Source of the DNA: Lottia gigantea
Taxonomy: Eukaryota; Mollusca; Gastropoda; Lottiidae
Direction: 5' to 3'
NCBI RefSeq assembly: GCF_000327385.1
Contig: NW_008708518.1
Coordinates: 79,438 to 143,437, forward strand
Length of the DNA: 64,000 nt
The translations under genes and the position numbers were made by a program. The first letter of the stretch is position 1, and each line of letters starts with the position of its first letter. Shown here piece after piece: positions 23,001 through 38,000 of the stretch. The notes under the pieces were generated by a model, which was not told where the DNA came from, did no database searches, and saw only the letters and a program-made list of their open reading frames with translations.

Positions 23001-26000
23001 CAAATATATTAACGACATGTTAAAATTATCAGGTAACTAACGAAGTTGTTACACCTGTCTGCAGCCTGGTGGCTATAACACTCTTACTATTAATAACTTA
23101 AGACATGTTTCCTCTCCTTGCTGATTAGTGTAATGATGGATTAACTGTGGCTCTTTTTGGCAGTTTTGAGCCATAAATTAAAAAATAAACTGAATATAGG
23201 GGATAATTACTCAAACTTTTAATAACTTGAACCATGTTTCCTGATTGGATTAATGATGAAATGATTGAAAGTAATGGTTTTTTGGAAGTTTTGAGCCGTA
23301 AATTTATAAAACTCATTGAAGGGATTGTCAAAAATGATTAAAACTATTACCGTAATAAACCTATGACATGCTCACCCACCTTGTTAAAGGTGTAATGGAT
23401 TGTTGATGGATTAAATTTATTATTTCCTATTTGTAATGTGTCTTGTGTATTTTGAGCAGCTATTACAGGTGTGACGCCAGGCAGGATATGCCTACTCTTC
23501 TAGACACCTGATACCACTTTTCATTGATACTTCCTCCTAAAATGAAAAGTTCATTAGCTGCTACCAATGTTTTGTCAAAATGTTGTATTGGATTTTGGGT
23601 TTTCGTTGGGTTGTTGGTACTTGGTTTATTTATCTATATCTATAAAACCACTGGTTGAGGTCACAAAGCTGGAATGATATTTCTATGAGCTATAAGTTAT
23701 AGTTTAATAGTTAATATTTAAAATAAAGACAGTATTTATTATCTGGTTGTACTGACTCATAGCTACAATTAATATACACAAAACTTAGTACTTCAGTTAC
23801 ACCTGTAATTAGGTAATTTACCTGTTATTTTACCTGTAAATTACATGTCAAGATAGACTGACAGAGATCATGGCAACCCAGTGTGTATAGTTAGTTATAT
23901 AGACATACCTTCAGGTAGAATATAACAGGTATATTGATATTAGTCTGTATAATATAAGCCCCAGACTAGTCTAACTTTAATTACAACTTTAACCTGTACA
24001 ATTATAATTTAATTGTTGTTTAATGGCGCTCAGGGTTTGAAAGAGAGCTATCTGTATCACCAAGCAATTACTATTTTATTATATAGTTACTACCCAGAGA
24101 AGAATTTTAGACTACAAAGAGCTTGTAATTGAAACATCTCATCTTTTATCTGATCCTTACAAAACTTGACTGTTTATGATCCCTAATACCTATTGAGTAT
24201 TTTAGTGTTAATTAATTATTGCTAGAAGAGNNNNNNNNNNNNNNNNNNNNNNNNNNNNNNNNNNNNNNNNNNNNNNNNNNNNNNNNNNNNNNNNNNNNNN
24301 NNNNNNNNNNNNNNNNNNNNNNNNNNNNNNNNNNNNNNNNNNNNNNNNNNNNNNNNNNNNNNNNNNNNNNNNNNNNNNNNNNNNNNNNNNNNNNNNNNNN
24401 NNNNNNNNNNNNNNNNNNNNNNNNNNNNNNNNNNNNNNNNNNNNNNNNNNNNNNNNNNNNNNNNNNNNNNNNNNNNNNNNNNNNNNNNNNNNNNNNNNNN
24501 NNNNNNNNNNNNNNNNNNNNNNNNNNNNNNNNNNNNNNNNNNNNNNNNNNNNNNNNNNNNNNNNNNNNNNNNNNNNNNNNNNNNNNNNNNNNNNNNNNNN
24601 NNNNNNNNNNNNNNNNNNNNNNNNNNNNNNNNNNNNNNNNNNNNNNNNNNNNNNNNNNNNNNNNNNNNNNNNNNNNNNNNNNNNNNNNNNNNNNNNNNNN
24701 NNNNNNNNNNNNNNNNNNNNNNNNNNNNNNNNNNNNNNNNNNNNNNNNNNNNNNNNNNNNNNNNNNNNNNNNNNNNNNNNNNNNNNNNNNNNNNNNNNNN
24801 NNNNNNNNNNNNNNNNNNNNNNNNNNNNNNNNNNNNNNNNNNNNNNNNNNNNNNNNNNNNNNNNNAACCAGTGATCCTTGTTCCATAAAGCTGTGTCTAT
24901 ATATTAATAGGCAGTGTACAATGAGGGAAATTTTGGAACTTGGTTTCAATACCAGGTCCTATATTTGATAATTCATTACAAAACTTAAAATAAACTGATG
25001 TTAAATATATTCTTTTTAATTTTCTACTCCTGAATAGACTACATTACAATAAAAACCATTCTACTCAGTGTACAGTAGGGGAAATTTTATGTCTTGTGTC
25101 TATATTAAGGTCTGTTTTGGGTACTTTATAACAATAATAAACATAAAATATATTTGTCACAATATACTTTCAATATATTATGAGAGAAACAAAAGTTAAT
25201 CAAGTGTGAACAGTTAAATAATAGTGAACAGTCAGTATGAACAGTTTATTTACTGATCATTGATTTATTTATGTGTCAGTCATTCATTCAATTATATATA
25301 TATATATATACCTACATAATATCCAAAATGAAGTCTGACAAAAGTAGAATATAGTTAAATGAGATCAATAACACCAATAAAGATAGTTAATTTTTACTGT
25401 AGTTTAACCTGTTTACCAATGTAGATGTTACTTTGAAGTTATACCGGTAATGAAAACTGAAATTTTGTGATTTTGTTAAAAATTGCCCATGTGACTAAAA
25501 GAAATCTGTCAGCTAGTAAGGAAAATATTTAGACCACTGAATCTTCATAAGGTGTGAATATATGTCACTAAATCTACAGTATATCTCACAAGGTATAGGT
25601 CACCTTTGATGTCCATATACCTTCACTTTCAATGTCCAGTTGATATTTAGACAGTTATTATAATAGCCTGGGGGCATTACATCTCAAATATCTCTTAATA
25701 TACTGGTTGATATACTGAATGGTAGAATATATACATTGTTAATATTATACTACATCAATTTAGTGACCATGTGAACTATCCAAAATAGCTGTCTATTCTA
25801 TGTGAACTCTCTGAAATGTAATATGATGTACTTGTTAAAACTCGGAATATATGCATAGTAAATATATCAGATAAACTTCGTGGCCACCTTAACTCTAAAC
25901 AGCATTCTAAACTATGTGAACTTCTTGGGGAAACTCTCTTCAATAATTATATAATATTTTACCATCTTTTGAGTTTATTATTAATAAGAACAATGTGTGA

Positions 26001-29000
26001 TATTGTATAGTGATAGGGAGTATTGAGACGAGTCTCAATGAAAGCACTGGCCTAGGTCACAGTTTTTGTAATAATCCATTGTATAGTAGTATTGTTAGTA
26101 CAATGTATAACAAGTTAACAACTAGTGTTAAACATTGTTGTTAATTATAATACCTAGTTAGTAACTTGTTAATTACTTGTTAATTACTTGTTAATTACTT
26201 GTTAACAGTAAGGTGGACCATCGGAAACAAGTAGATTTTAATTTGACCTGTAAAACTGTAAGCTGAAGATTGTTATAATTTAACAGAGTTACAATGGTGT
26301 CTATTTTGTTATTAAAAAGGTAGATGTTGACATCCATTTCATTTCAAATGTTTTTTTTAACTAAAATACATTCTAGATAACACATTGTACTGATCATAGG
26401 ATGAAGGTTCATATTGACATTGATGTCAGAAATTGGGCTTTGCCAACCATTCCCACCCTCCCTATCCCCACCCCCTTGAGTTTCAAATGTTTGTCATGGA
26501 ATTGTTACATGCATGGTACTTTAAGCTCTCCATGACAATACTATGTTCCCAACTCAAACCTTCCTAGAAACAACACTGGAACATACATACTCTGATATTG
26601 GTATAAACTATATGTTTATTTTGTTAGGAAGATTTACTATAAACAAGGGCTGATAATAGTAAGGTTATAAACTATATTTAATCTGATTCAAACCCTGTAT
26701 AAAGGAAAGTTTAATAGTTCATTATTCAAGTTTAACAAGTGAAGTTTTTAAAATAGTTTAATTCATTCAGTTATTATTTACTAGTTTTGTTTAGTTTACA
26801 TGTAGTGTAGGTGATGTTGATATTATCTACACTCTAGTAAATACTAGTACAGTTTTTATATTCTAATGTAAACAGGGCTTGGTTCTTATTGAATTTTAAT
26901 TGTTAAAAATATCATCCTCCTCTTATATTCCACAACTAGCACAATCCTAACTTATTGTTTAGAAAGCTTGAAATATTATTAGCTATGTGGACTCTCTGAA
27001 AGTGATGTTAAGTTGTCAAACCTAAATACCAAATAAACATAAATAGCTATGTGGACTCTCTGTAAGAAATACTGAGTTGAAAAACCTAAATACCAAATAA
27101 ACATTATTAGTTATGTGGACTCTCTGAAAGAGATACTGAATTGATAAACCTAAATACCAAATAAACATTATTAGCTATGTGGACTCTCTGAAAGGATGTC
27201 AAGTTGACAAACCTAAATACCAAATAAACATTATTAGCTATGTGGACTCTCTGAAAGGATGTCAAGTTGACAAACCTAAATACCAAATAAACATTATTAG
27301 CTATGTTTTAGTGAAAGTGTATGTTATCTAAGTCTTGTTAACTATGTTTTAATGAAAGTATGATATACTAGGGGCTAGGTATGTTATCTAAGTCTTGTTA
27401 ACTATGTTTTAATGAAAGTATGATATACTAGGGGCTAGGTATGTTATCTAAGTCTTGTTAACTATGTTTTAATGAAAGTATGATATACTAGGGGCTAGGT
27501 ATGTTATCTAAGTCTTGTTAACTATGTTTTAATGAAAGTATGATATACTAGGGGCTAGGTATGTTATCTAAGTCTTGTTAACTATGTTTTAATGAAAGTA
27601 TGATATACTAGGAGCTAGGTATGTTATCTAAGTCTTGTTAACTATGTTTTAATGAAAGTATGGTATACTAGGAGCTAGGTATGTTATCTAAGTCTTGTTA
27701 ACTATGTTTTAATGAAAGTATGATATACTAGGGGCTAGGTATGTTATCTAAGTCTTGTTAACTATGTTTTAATGAAAGTATGATATACTAGGGGCTAGGT
27801 ATGTTATCTAAGTCTTGTTAACTATGTTTTAGTGAAAGTATGATATACTAGGAGCTAGGTATGTTATCTAAGTCTTGTTAACTATGTTTTAATGAAAGTT
27901 TGGTATACTAGGGGCTAGGTATGTTATCTAAGTCTTGTTAACTATGTTTTAATGAAAGTATGATATACTAGGGGCTAGGTATGTTATCTAAGTCTTGTTA
28001 ACTATGTTTTAGTAAAAAAATAAGATATACTAGGGACTAGGTATGTTATCTAAGTCTTGTTAACTATGTTTTAATGAAAGTATGATATACTTGGAGCTAG
28101 GTATGTTATCTAAGTCTTGTTAACTATGTTTTAATGAAAGTATGATATACTTGGAGCTAGGTATGTTATCTAAGTCTTGTTAACTATGTTTTAGTGAAAG
28201 TATGATATACTAGAGGCTAGGTATGTTATCTAAGTCTTGTTAACTATGTTTTAATGAAAGTTTGGTATACTTGGAGCTAGGTATGTTATCTAAGTCTTGT
28301 TAACTATGTTTTAATGAAAGTATGATATACTAGGAGCTAGGTATGTTATCTAAGTCTTGTTAACTATGTTTTAGTGAAAGTATGATATACTAGGAGCTAG
28401 GTATGTTATCTAAGTCTTGTTAACTATGTTTTAATGAAAGTATGATATACTAGGGGCTAGGTATGTTATCTAAGTCTTGTTAACTATGTAAAGAATGTCT
28501 CACTGTGATATATCATCAGTAGTTTTACACCTTACTAGCTGACAGGGTCAGTACTGATAACAGCAGGGGGTGGGGCTCTCTAGGTTACTGGGGTAAAGAT
28601 ATGGCTGCCCTGTGGTTTTAGGTGAAAGTGGTTTAAAAAACGATATGATTGAAATTCTGCAAGCACAGGTCGAGGAGAAAAGGTTTTAAGGTTTTAAGGT
28701 TTAATATTAAAGTTTGGTTGCACTGTTAATAGTAATGTAGCTTGTTTGAGAAATTGGTATCGAGTTATGAAAATTGATGAAACAGAAATTGTGAAAAAAT
28801 AGTTAATCTTTTATTAAAGATAAATTGAGGAAGAAATTTGTCAAGATGTTTGAAAATTTTCAAATAAAAACTGACAGTTATTGTATTATAAGATATTTGT
28901 GTATGTATAGTGATTGTCGGAAAGTTAGATTAAAATACAGAAAAACACAAAATATTTACAGCTGTATTTTAATCAGTTTAACTGAAAGAATTTTAATACA

Positions 29001-32000
29001 AAATGTATAGAACAGAGTTTTTCATTGCCAAATGTCAAGATATTTAAATTTAAACCTGATATTGGTTGCATCATTTTATTATAAGATATGTAAATATAGT
29101 TATGTTGAATATTCTTATAAATAGTTTTTAAAGTCAGATTTAACTCTATTAATATTACCTGTTTTTAAACAGGCTGTTGTTTTTATAACAAGGTATGTTT
29201 GAAGTCTGAAGATTTAGTTACAGGTAATCTAGTTTGGAATGTCTTTAACACTGACAATAATTTAACAAGAATTTCAAACTTGATTATGTAGGGTAATGAC
29301 GTGAAGAATTTATCACTGGGATATTCTTGTTACATATTTGCTGAATTTTGCTGTTGTTTGAGATAGAGCCCATGACTTGGAAAAAAATGATACGAAATGG
29401 GCAATAATGATATGATTAAGAATACATGATATATAAGCACCATCTATTTAGTTGTGTAGAGTTTAGATGTTACAATCTATAAATTATATCTCTTATTATT
29501 TATTCAGATTATATTGAAACTAGACTAGAAATATTGTTATTATATATTTAATGACGTGTAAAATTAAATCTTTTATTATAGGGTAGGCTTATTTCCTATT
29601 ATCAGTCACTTGCCATAAAGTTAATCTCAGAACTAGATGTCCTGATGAAGATTTTATATCTGAAACATTTGTCAGTATATTTATAAAACTTTTATAAAAA
29701 TTATTTGAAGTTATTAAGGGAGCTATGTATATAAAGAGTTGAAGAGTTTATCAAGTTGATACTATGATATTATCACAATATCCTGATGTCTATCACTTTA
29801 TCAGTGGCAGCGTCAGCCTCCCAAGACTTGGAGTACAAGTAGGGAGCAGACTTACTTCATGCCAGGACAACTGTCAAGGTCAGGATTATAAATACAGCAA
29901 CTCTATGGAAGCACCAGAATGTCTAATAGAGTTCCTCCTTAATAATATTGATTTAATGGTTTTGAAACATATTTTGAGATAAAAATGAGAAATATGTTAA
30001 TTTTAAATTTGTTAGAGATGAAGTTGGGTATAATTGTGTGTACAAACTATTTCTCTAGGGGGGTATAAATTGAACCCGGTCTATCAGCTGATCCTTAACA
30101 AGAATTACAACTTAGATTCACTAAATGCTAAATGACCTAGAACCAGAGATGCAGAACAATTTCGTTAGATCATGGAAGGAAAGTGGAGTAACAGATTTAA
30201 AAAATTACTACATTTAGATTTAAAATCAACACATGTCATGTTAGATATTTTTACCATCGTGTTTAATTGTTTGTAGAAAGGGAGGTAAACACAATTGCAT
30301 AAACAAATGCATGCAGGTGGAGTTATTTTAAACTGATGTGGTTTTGTATAGGTTCGATGATTAGTCGGCCATTAGGAATACATTTAATACTCATTCCATT
30401 TATTAGTATGAACAGTTTCTAAAATTATTTTATTATTTTGTCTGCATTTCATTTTTTGGTATCCCTTTCAGAGTGTTCACATAGCTCATATTGGTAGTTT
30501 ATCCAAAACTGAATTCTTACATAGAAAGACCTGATCTTACCTAATATTAGGATGTATTTCATTAACTCTTAACCTGTAAGTTTTGTTCTTGATGTTTTGT
30601 CGAGGAGAGGGAGGATAAAAGTTTAAAACATAAATAATAGTGTTAACCACGTCAACTTTGTCTTCACAATCTTCATAATACCTACTTCTTTACTCAATAA
30701 TTTAAAAAAAAACATAATTATTGATGATTGATCTAGACTGGTTTTGACTTTTTGAAATTTGAATGTAGGATCATAATTTACTTTTATACCTACTTCTTCA
30801 CTCAATAATTTACAAATATTCTGAAAAAAATTATGATTATTGATGATCTATTATATTTGGCTGATTAAACTAGTTTAAAAGTTAAATTATAAATAATATC
30901 TTCCACTCAGATTAAAATATCTGGTTATTGATGATAAATCTAGAAACTGTTTAACTAACTTACTGCCCTGAAATTTAGATGATAATTTTAAAGTGGAAAT
31001 CAAGTTGTGAACTAAAATTATAAATAAAATGATTTGACATGGTTTAAACCAAGTCAATAAACTCTCCTTCTTATTCAAGTATTGATTTTAAGTTATTAAA
31101 CAGACTTTTAATAGATGATAATAGAGACTACAGTATTGTCATTTTAATTGATGAGGTAGTCAGGTACGTCAAGTCCTCTTACCTTTTACTATGTCAATAT
31201 TGATAGTCTTAAAACTTGACACCAATTTTTATTACAGTTAGCTTAAAGTTAGACACTCCCTGATAAAATATATTTCAAGCAGGTTACTGCAATAACATAT
31301 TTAGGCAAGGGTCATCCCCCTGGGGCCTGTGAATGCCCAAAATTCATCTCAGGCCATCTGAAATCTGCTGACTTCAGACCTCGCCTTACAGAAAGACCTC
31401 TCATTTTTTATCCCATCCTCAGGGATTTTCTAGATACCTCATGTTTTTGCATCATTGATGTCAATTTATTAATTTTATATTATAACCTTTGACCTATATT
31501 ATAACCAACATGTTAAGTTTAAAGATAGACACTCCCTTGTTATGAAATTTATTCAGAAGCAGATTACAATAATATTAATGTTTCAATTGAGCAGGGAGAC
31601 AATGACCAAGCATTGCCATCATTTTCACTCTTCCCTGAAGATTCCCGTTTTAAACTGATTCACCATAAATCTCTCAGTATTCTGCCCTTCCTACCTAAAC
31701 AATAATTATAAAAAATATATTTAACATGTTCACTCCTAATTTCAATCCCAGAATTAAAATATTTAACCACAATTTTCCTTTCTACCTTCTTTTCTCAACA
31801 AAATTCAACTTAAAATTATTGTTTACTTTAATACTATCACTTGTTTTTTTCAAAACTGACCAATCAACACGCTTTCCTGTAGCCATTTACGTTGATTAAA
31901 ACAGGTTAAATTTAAACATGTAGTATGATGTTTTATTGGATAAAGTGAGCCACAGTGTCAACTATTTATTAATAAGTTTCAGTTGGCGTAGTGTATCATC

Positions 32001-35000
32001 CAAAAAAACTATATCATAAATCTTTTAACATTTCAACTTGTAGTCATAACTAATAATAATCACTATTAAACTATATTAGCCTGTCTGTAATGGTGGTCGG
32101 CCAGTATTAAACTATATTAGCCTGTCTGTAATGGTGGTCGGCCAGTATTAAACTATATAAGCCTGTCTGTAATGGTGGTCGGCCAGTATTAAACTATATT
32201 AGCCTGTCTGTAATGGTGGTCAGCCAGTATTAAACTATATTAGCCTGTCTGTAATGGTGGTCGGCCAGTATTAAACTATATAAGCCTGTCTGTAATGGTG
32301 GTCGGCCAGTATTAAACTATATTAGCCTGTCTGTAATGGTGGTCGGCCAGTATTAAACTATATTAGCCTGTCTGTAATGGTGGTCGGCCAGTATTAAACT
32401 ATATTAGCCTGTCTGTAATGGTGGTCGGCCAGTATTAAACTATATTAGCCTGTCTGTAATGGTGGTCGGCCAGTATTAAACTATATTAGCCTGTCTGTAA
32501 TGGTGGTCGGCCAGTATTAAACTATATAAGCCTGTCTGTAATGGTGGTCGGCCAGTATTAAACTATATTAGCCTGTCTGTAATGGTGGTCGGCCAGTATT
32601 AAACTATATTAGCCTGTCTGTAATGGTGGTCGGCCAGTATTAAACTATATTAGCCTGTCTGTAATGGTGGTCGGCCAGTATTAAACTATATTAGCCTGTC
32701 TGTAATGGTGGTCGGCCAGTATTAAACTATATAAGCCTGTCTGTAATGGTTGTCGGCCAGTATTAAACTATATTAGCCTGTCTGTAATGGTTGTCGGCCA
32801 GTATTAAACTATATTAGCCTGTCTGTAATGGTGGTCGGACAGTATTAAACTATATTAGCCTGTCTGTAATGGTTGTCGGACAGTAGATTATTTATTATGA
32901 ATTATAGATGAGGCATAAAATGATTCATTCTGTCACTATATATCACACTAAGTGTGGTCTGCTTGAAGTGATTTTGGCGGGAAATGACTCACCAGACGTA
33001 TATTTATCAGGTCATCTTGAATTTTCTGATTTATATCTGTTTTTTTCCACTTGATCAGATGTTATAATAATCAACATATCAAACTGATGTATCTTAAGAT
33101 ACTGTCTGGACATGATATTTTAATGTGAAATTTTAACCCCAAGCATGTGACCTTCTGTCTCTTATTCTCAGACTTGTAGATCATTTCAATATACCTTAAA
33201 AAATCTTGTTAATAAACTGTTGAGAAGAGATATCATCTGGCAGTGGTGGAGACAAAGGGGGCAGCCAACCCGCCCTCACAGCCCCGAATGCAAGTTTTTC
33301 AGGCATGAAGCTCATAACTAGGTTAGAAATTCGGGCAACCTCAGATAATTATAGTAGCATACTGTTTAGAAAAAGTGAACCGCTATTTATAACAGAACAA
33401 GCTTGGTAGTATTCTAGACGTTACATTGTGTTCCTCTGTTCCCTTAAATTCAGGCTTGGGTTCAATTCCAAAGAGGACCTACAACAATGATAGTAGCATA
33501 CTGTTTAGATAAAGTGAACCACTATCCTATCTATTAATTAATAAGGGAGCAAGGTTGATAGTATTCAAGATGTTACACTTTGACCTCCAGCAAGTTTAGG
33601 ATTGACTTCCCTGATAGCATCATCACAATCTCTAATATCTATTACTAACCTTGACATCATGAGAAATAGACAGAGTTCATGTTGACCATTGTCAAGAGAA
33701 TATGATCAAATTATTTCACTGATACATACCCTAAACACACATCCAATACACATACAAAATCTTTTCTGATATACCTAATACCATGACAACTAATAAACTT
33801 TCTGAGATTCTCTAGTCTGGTACAGTAGTGTAAATAGGCAGTAATTTTGAGGCCATGACCCCACCCCCTCTCGGGCCATAAAAAAAGAAAAAATTATTCT
33901 ACTTTCTCTTCCAAAATAATGTAACATGTATTCTACATCCTCACACAATTTCCCATGGGTTCCCCTTGGCACATAACTCGTGCCTTTTCAAATCTGCAAA
34001 GGGACGTCAAGGGACCCTCAGATGCTCCCCCCCCCCCCCCTGTCAATCCCTGCTACGCCTCTGGTCTCTATAAACAATATAGACCTATATATATATATAT
34101 ATATATATACACATCCTCTTTCGTATTTAGGTCAATGAACTTGAGAGAGTTTGTGTTACAATTTATATCTATATATGATAATATCAGTGTATACTAACTA
34201 CAATATGATTGTCTTCAACATAATTTCACTTTTCTCTGACCACAATTGACAATGTAACCTGTGTTTAACTCATAAACTTACCATCATAAATACCCCTAAA
34301 CACATGTCTTTAAACAAACCTTCCGAACTCGTCTCCAAGTGTAAACATGAGAATAAGTTCTACTTGTCTAACTTCAGGCTGAAAATAATTCAGTTGTCTG
34401 AAGATCTCATAGCATGAAAGTCTGAATAACAACATGATTCAAGTTCTATTAAGATATAAAAACAGAACATGTTGTTACTTATATGTTGTTAAAGTGTTAA
34501 AACCATTCCTGAAGACAAACTAGGCTATTTCTTCTGTTTTTTATGGTGAGACAATATTAAACGGAGACAATAGTTTTTAGACAATAGTTTGGTATATTGT
34601 TAGAAGATGAAATTGTTTACAGTGTGAAATGTAAACAAGATGTTTACACAAGAGGAGTAACTAGTTCAGTATTGACTATTACACTAGGTTCAGTCTTCGA
34701 TCTTTCTGAGTCGTAAACTTACTGTCAACAATTGACTATATTGTTTACTTATCAACAGCACATCAAAGTAATAACAGACCTCTATATTTCTATTTTTATA
34801 TTTTACTTATAACTTTATACCCTGTATATACTATATAACTTTATACCCTGTATATACTATATAACTTTATACCCCATATATACTATATAACTTTATACCC
34901 TGTATGTACTATATAACTTTATACCCTGTATGTACTATATAACTTTATACCCCGTATGTACTATATAACTTTATACCCTGTATGTACTATATAACTTTAT

Positions 35001-38000
35001 ACCCTGTATATACTATATAACTTTATACCCTGTATATACTATATAACTTTATACCCTGTATATACTATATAACTTTATACCCTGTATATACTATATAACT
35101 TTATACCCTGTATATACTATATAACTTTATACCCTGTATGTACTATATAACTTTATACCCTGTATATACTATATAACTTTATACCCTGTATGTACTATAT
35201 AACTTTATACCCTGTATATACCATATAACTTTATACCCTGTATGTTATATACTATATAACTTTATACCCTGTATATACTATATAACTTTATACCCTGTAT
35301 ATACTATATAACTTTATACCCTGTATATACTATATAACTTTATACCCTGTATATACTATATAACTTTATACCCTGTATGTACTATATAACTTTATACCCT
35401 GTATATACTATATAACTTTATACCCTGTATATACTATATAACTTTATACCCTGTATATACTATATAACTTTATACCCTGTATATACTATATAACTTTATA
35501 CCCTGTATATACTATATAACTTTATACCCTGTATGTACTATATAACTTTATACCCTGTATGTACTATATAACTTTATACCCTGTATATACTATATAACTT
35601 TATACCCTGTATATACTATATAACTTTATACCCTGTATATACTATATAACTTTATACCCTGTATATACTATATAACTTTATACCCTGTATATACTATATA
35701 ACTTTTTCCTTAAAAAGAACAGGTGATAAATACAAAAATTTCATTCTGCATATTTAAACTAAGAAGTGAGCAGCCCATCCAGCTAAAAATAAACTAGGCT
35801 TGGTATTTCTTTCAATTAGTCAATTAGTTAAAACAATGATTATATTTTATCAGAAAGGAAGGGTAGTTTAACCACAGAAAATACAGGAAGTTAACTAACC
35901 TCTGTATAAATTAGACTACGTTGTTAAATTTAACTAGTTTCTGAAATTATATGGTTGTGTACATTTCAGATAAATGTTAGTTATAAATCAATAACGCAAT
36001 TTTCGTAGATTTCTAGTATTTCTCAAGAATATTAACATATATTCATCACAGAAATAAACCCCCAAATACGGTGAAGCTATATCCCTTAATTCTGGACTTT
36101 TTTGGTTCGTAAAACATTTACCATTGATCATTTTAGGGAGTCATTTCAGATTTGTTACTTATTTTATCACATAGCAATAACAATATGACACTGGAGAATA
36201 TTAATAATGATAACTACTTAGAAACTCAGATATTACTTCTACCAGTATTATATTATTGTATTGTAGACAAACCTGATTTCTGTTTTCATTGTGAAAAGTG
36301 ATATAGATAGGTGAATATGAGTTTGTAAAGTAAATATTAAAATGAGTGAATTCCCTGTAGGTCTATTTTATAAATATGATAGTAATGTATATTTGCTGGA
36401 GGCATTGTGATATATAAACATAAACCTGAATACCTGCTGGTTAATATTTAACATCTATAACAAAAGGGATATCTTGTATGTCAATATAAAATTGGTATCC
36501 AGGGAAAATAGAACAAATATTTCCAGGATCTTAGAAAAAATGACACGAATCTTACTTAAAGAATTTAGTTTAGTCCTTGCCTTAACTACAAGAAAACATG
36601 TTGATTGTTTAGATCGGTTGGCTGCTTAATTTTAAGAATATAGTTTCTGAAAAGTGTTTTGTTTCAAACACATTTATAGCCTACAAATGAAGTCATAATT
36701 TCGTTGTCGGACTATGTTCCTTAGAGTATCTTAAATCATCTGCTGAAGGGACACATTCCCTCTAATATTAAGATAAAGCACTTAGGCTCTGATTGGCTGG
36801 TAATTTAATCAAATCGCCGCATTCTGTATTAAAAGAACAGTGACTATTGCAGTCAAGGTATAAGCAATAACTAGTTTATAATAACTTGACACTTTGAAAG
36901 AATAGTGGATAAAGGCAGTCAAGGTATAAGTTCAAAGCTTGTAATATTCTGACATTGTGAAGATATGATACAAGAATAGTGACTATGTAGTCAAAAAATA
37001 AGTACAAAGCTTGTAATATTCTGACATTGTGAAGATATGATACAAGAATAGTGGATAAAGGCAGTCAAGGTATAAGTTCAAAGCTTGTAATATCCTGACA
37101 TTGTGAAGATGTGTTGATGTTGGCACCAAGAATTGTATTGTTTATGGTTCACAATATAAAAAGTTGTTGTAATATTATTTTCTATGTATTTTCAGGGTCG
37201 TATAAAGTTTAATGATCAAGCTATGACATTACACGAATACCCATCAGAACTTCACATGTTAGAAGAATACCTGTTGAAACATCCTGAGGAGGAGGAGCTA
37301 GTGATTGTTGAGAGTTATAGAAATGATATTGAAGATGATGATACACCCCCTGGTACACCCAGAAATAACAATGATGATGAGGGATTACGATCTAATACTG
37401 CCCTCTCTCACAGTGGTAAATATTATATATATTTTGCTTTCCAATATATTTCTTCATATTGAATATTGAGATAATACCTTGTGAAGTTTTCAACCCAGTT
37501 TCTCTCCTGTCAGTGATGAAGATTGGAACGACTGGAATTGATTTGAAATCGAAAAAAAAGTAGGTCAATGCTGCTGTCCTGGCAAAGATTTCTCTTCATT
37601 GTACACTGCATGGTTTTCCCTGTCTGAATTATCTCAATTAGGTGCAGAAAAGTAGGAGATAAAACTCTGTTTATTTCATTCCGTTTTGCAGGGGAATAGC
37701 TCAGTTTGTTAGAAGGGGGTAGATTTTCTCCATGTGATTGGTCTAAAATCTAATTCCGAGCCTACGTCTATAAAATTACTGAAATCAGTAGATTTGGTGA
37801 TATTTTAACGGAAGGTAGAGAAAGAGAGAGAGTTCTGGACTATTTTTTATTGAACGTGTTTATTGTTGATTCTATTAACAATTCAATTGATTGGTTGTCA
37901 TTCATTCTCCAGGAAATAAATACAAGGGGGTAGAGGATATTTTCTTGTTCATATCCATTTAAGTTTCTAAAATTCCTTCAAAAATATCTCAAACTAGAAA

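Larger units (their letters stand above)
22146..37195 (+). other. Intron 1 of the taperin-like gene (about 15 kb)
   Basis: Bounded by aag/gtaggt and ttttcag/ggtcgt, phase 0. It holds a family 2 MITE, a 635-base gap, four minisatellites, a TA microsatellite near 25290, an 11-base ttaattacttg repeat near 26160-26206, a C run at 34028 and a TA run near 34090. I see no conserved open segment that looks like another exon of this gene or a nested gene, though the gap could hide one. Confidence 0.7.

Noticed and set aside
24212-24968. Long open frames on both strands
   Set aside because: They cross 635 unknown bases.
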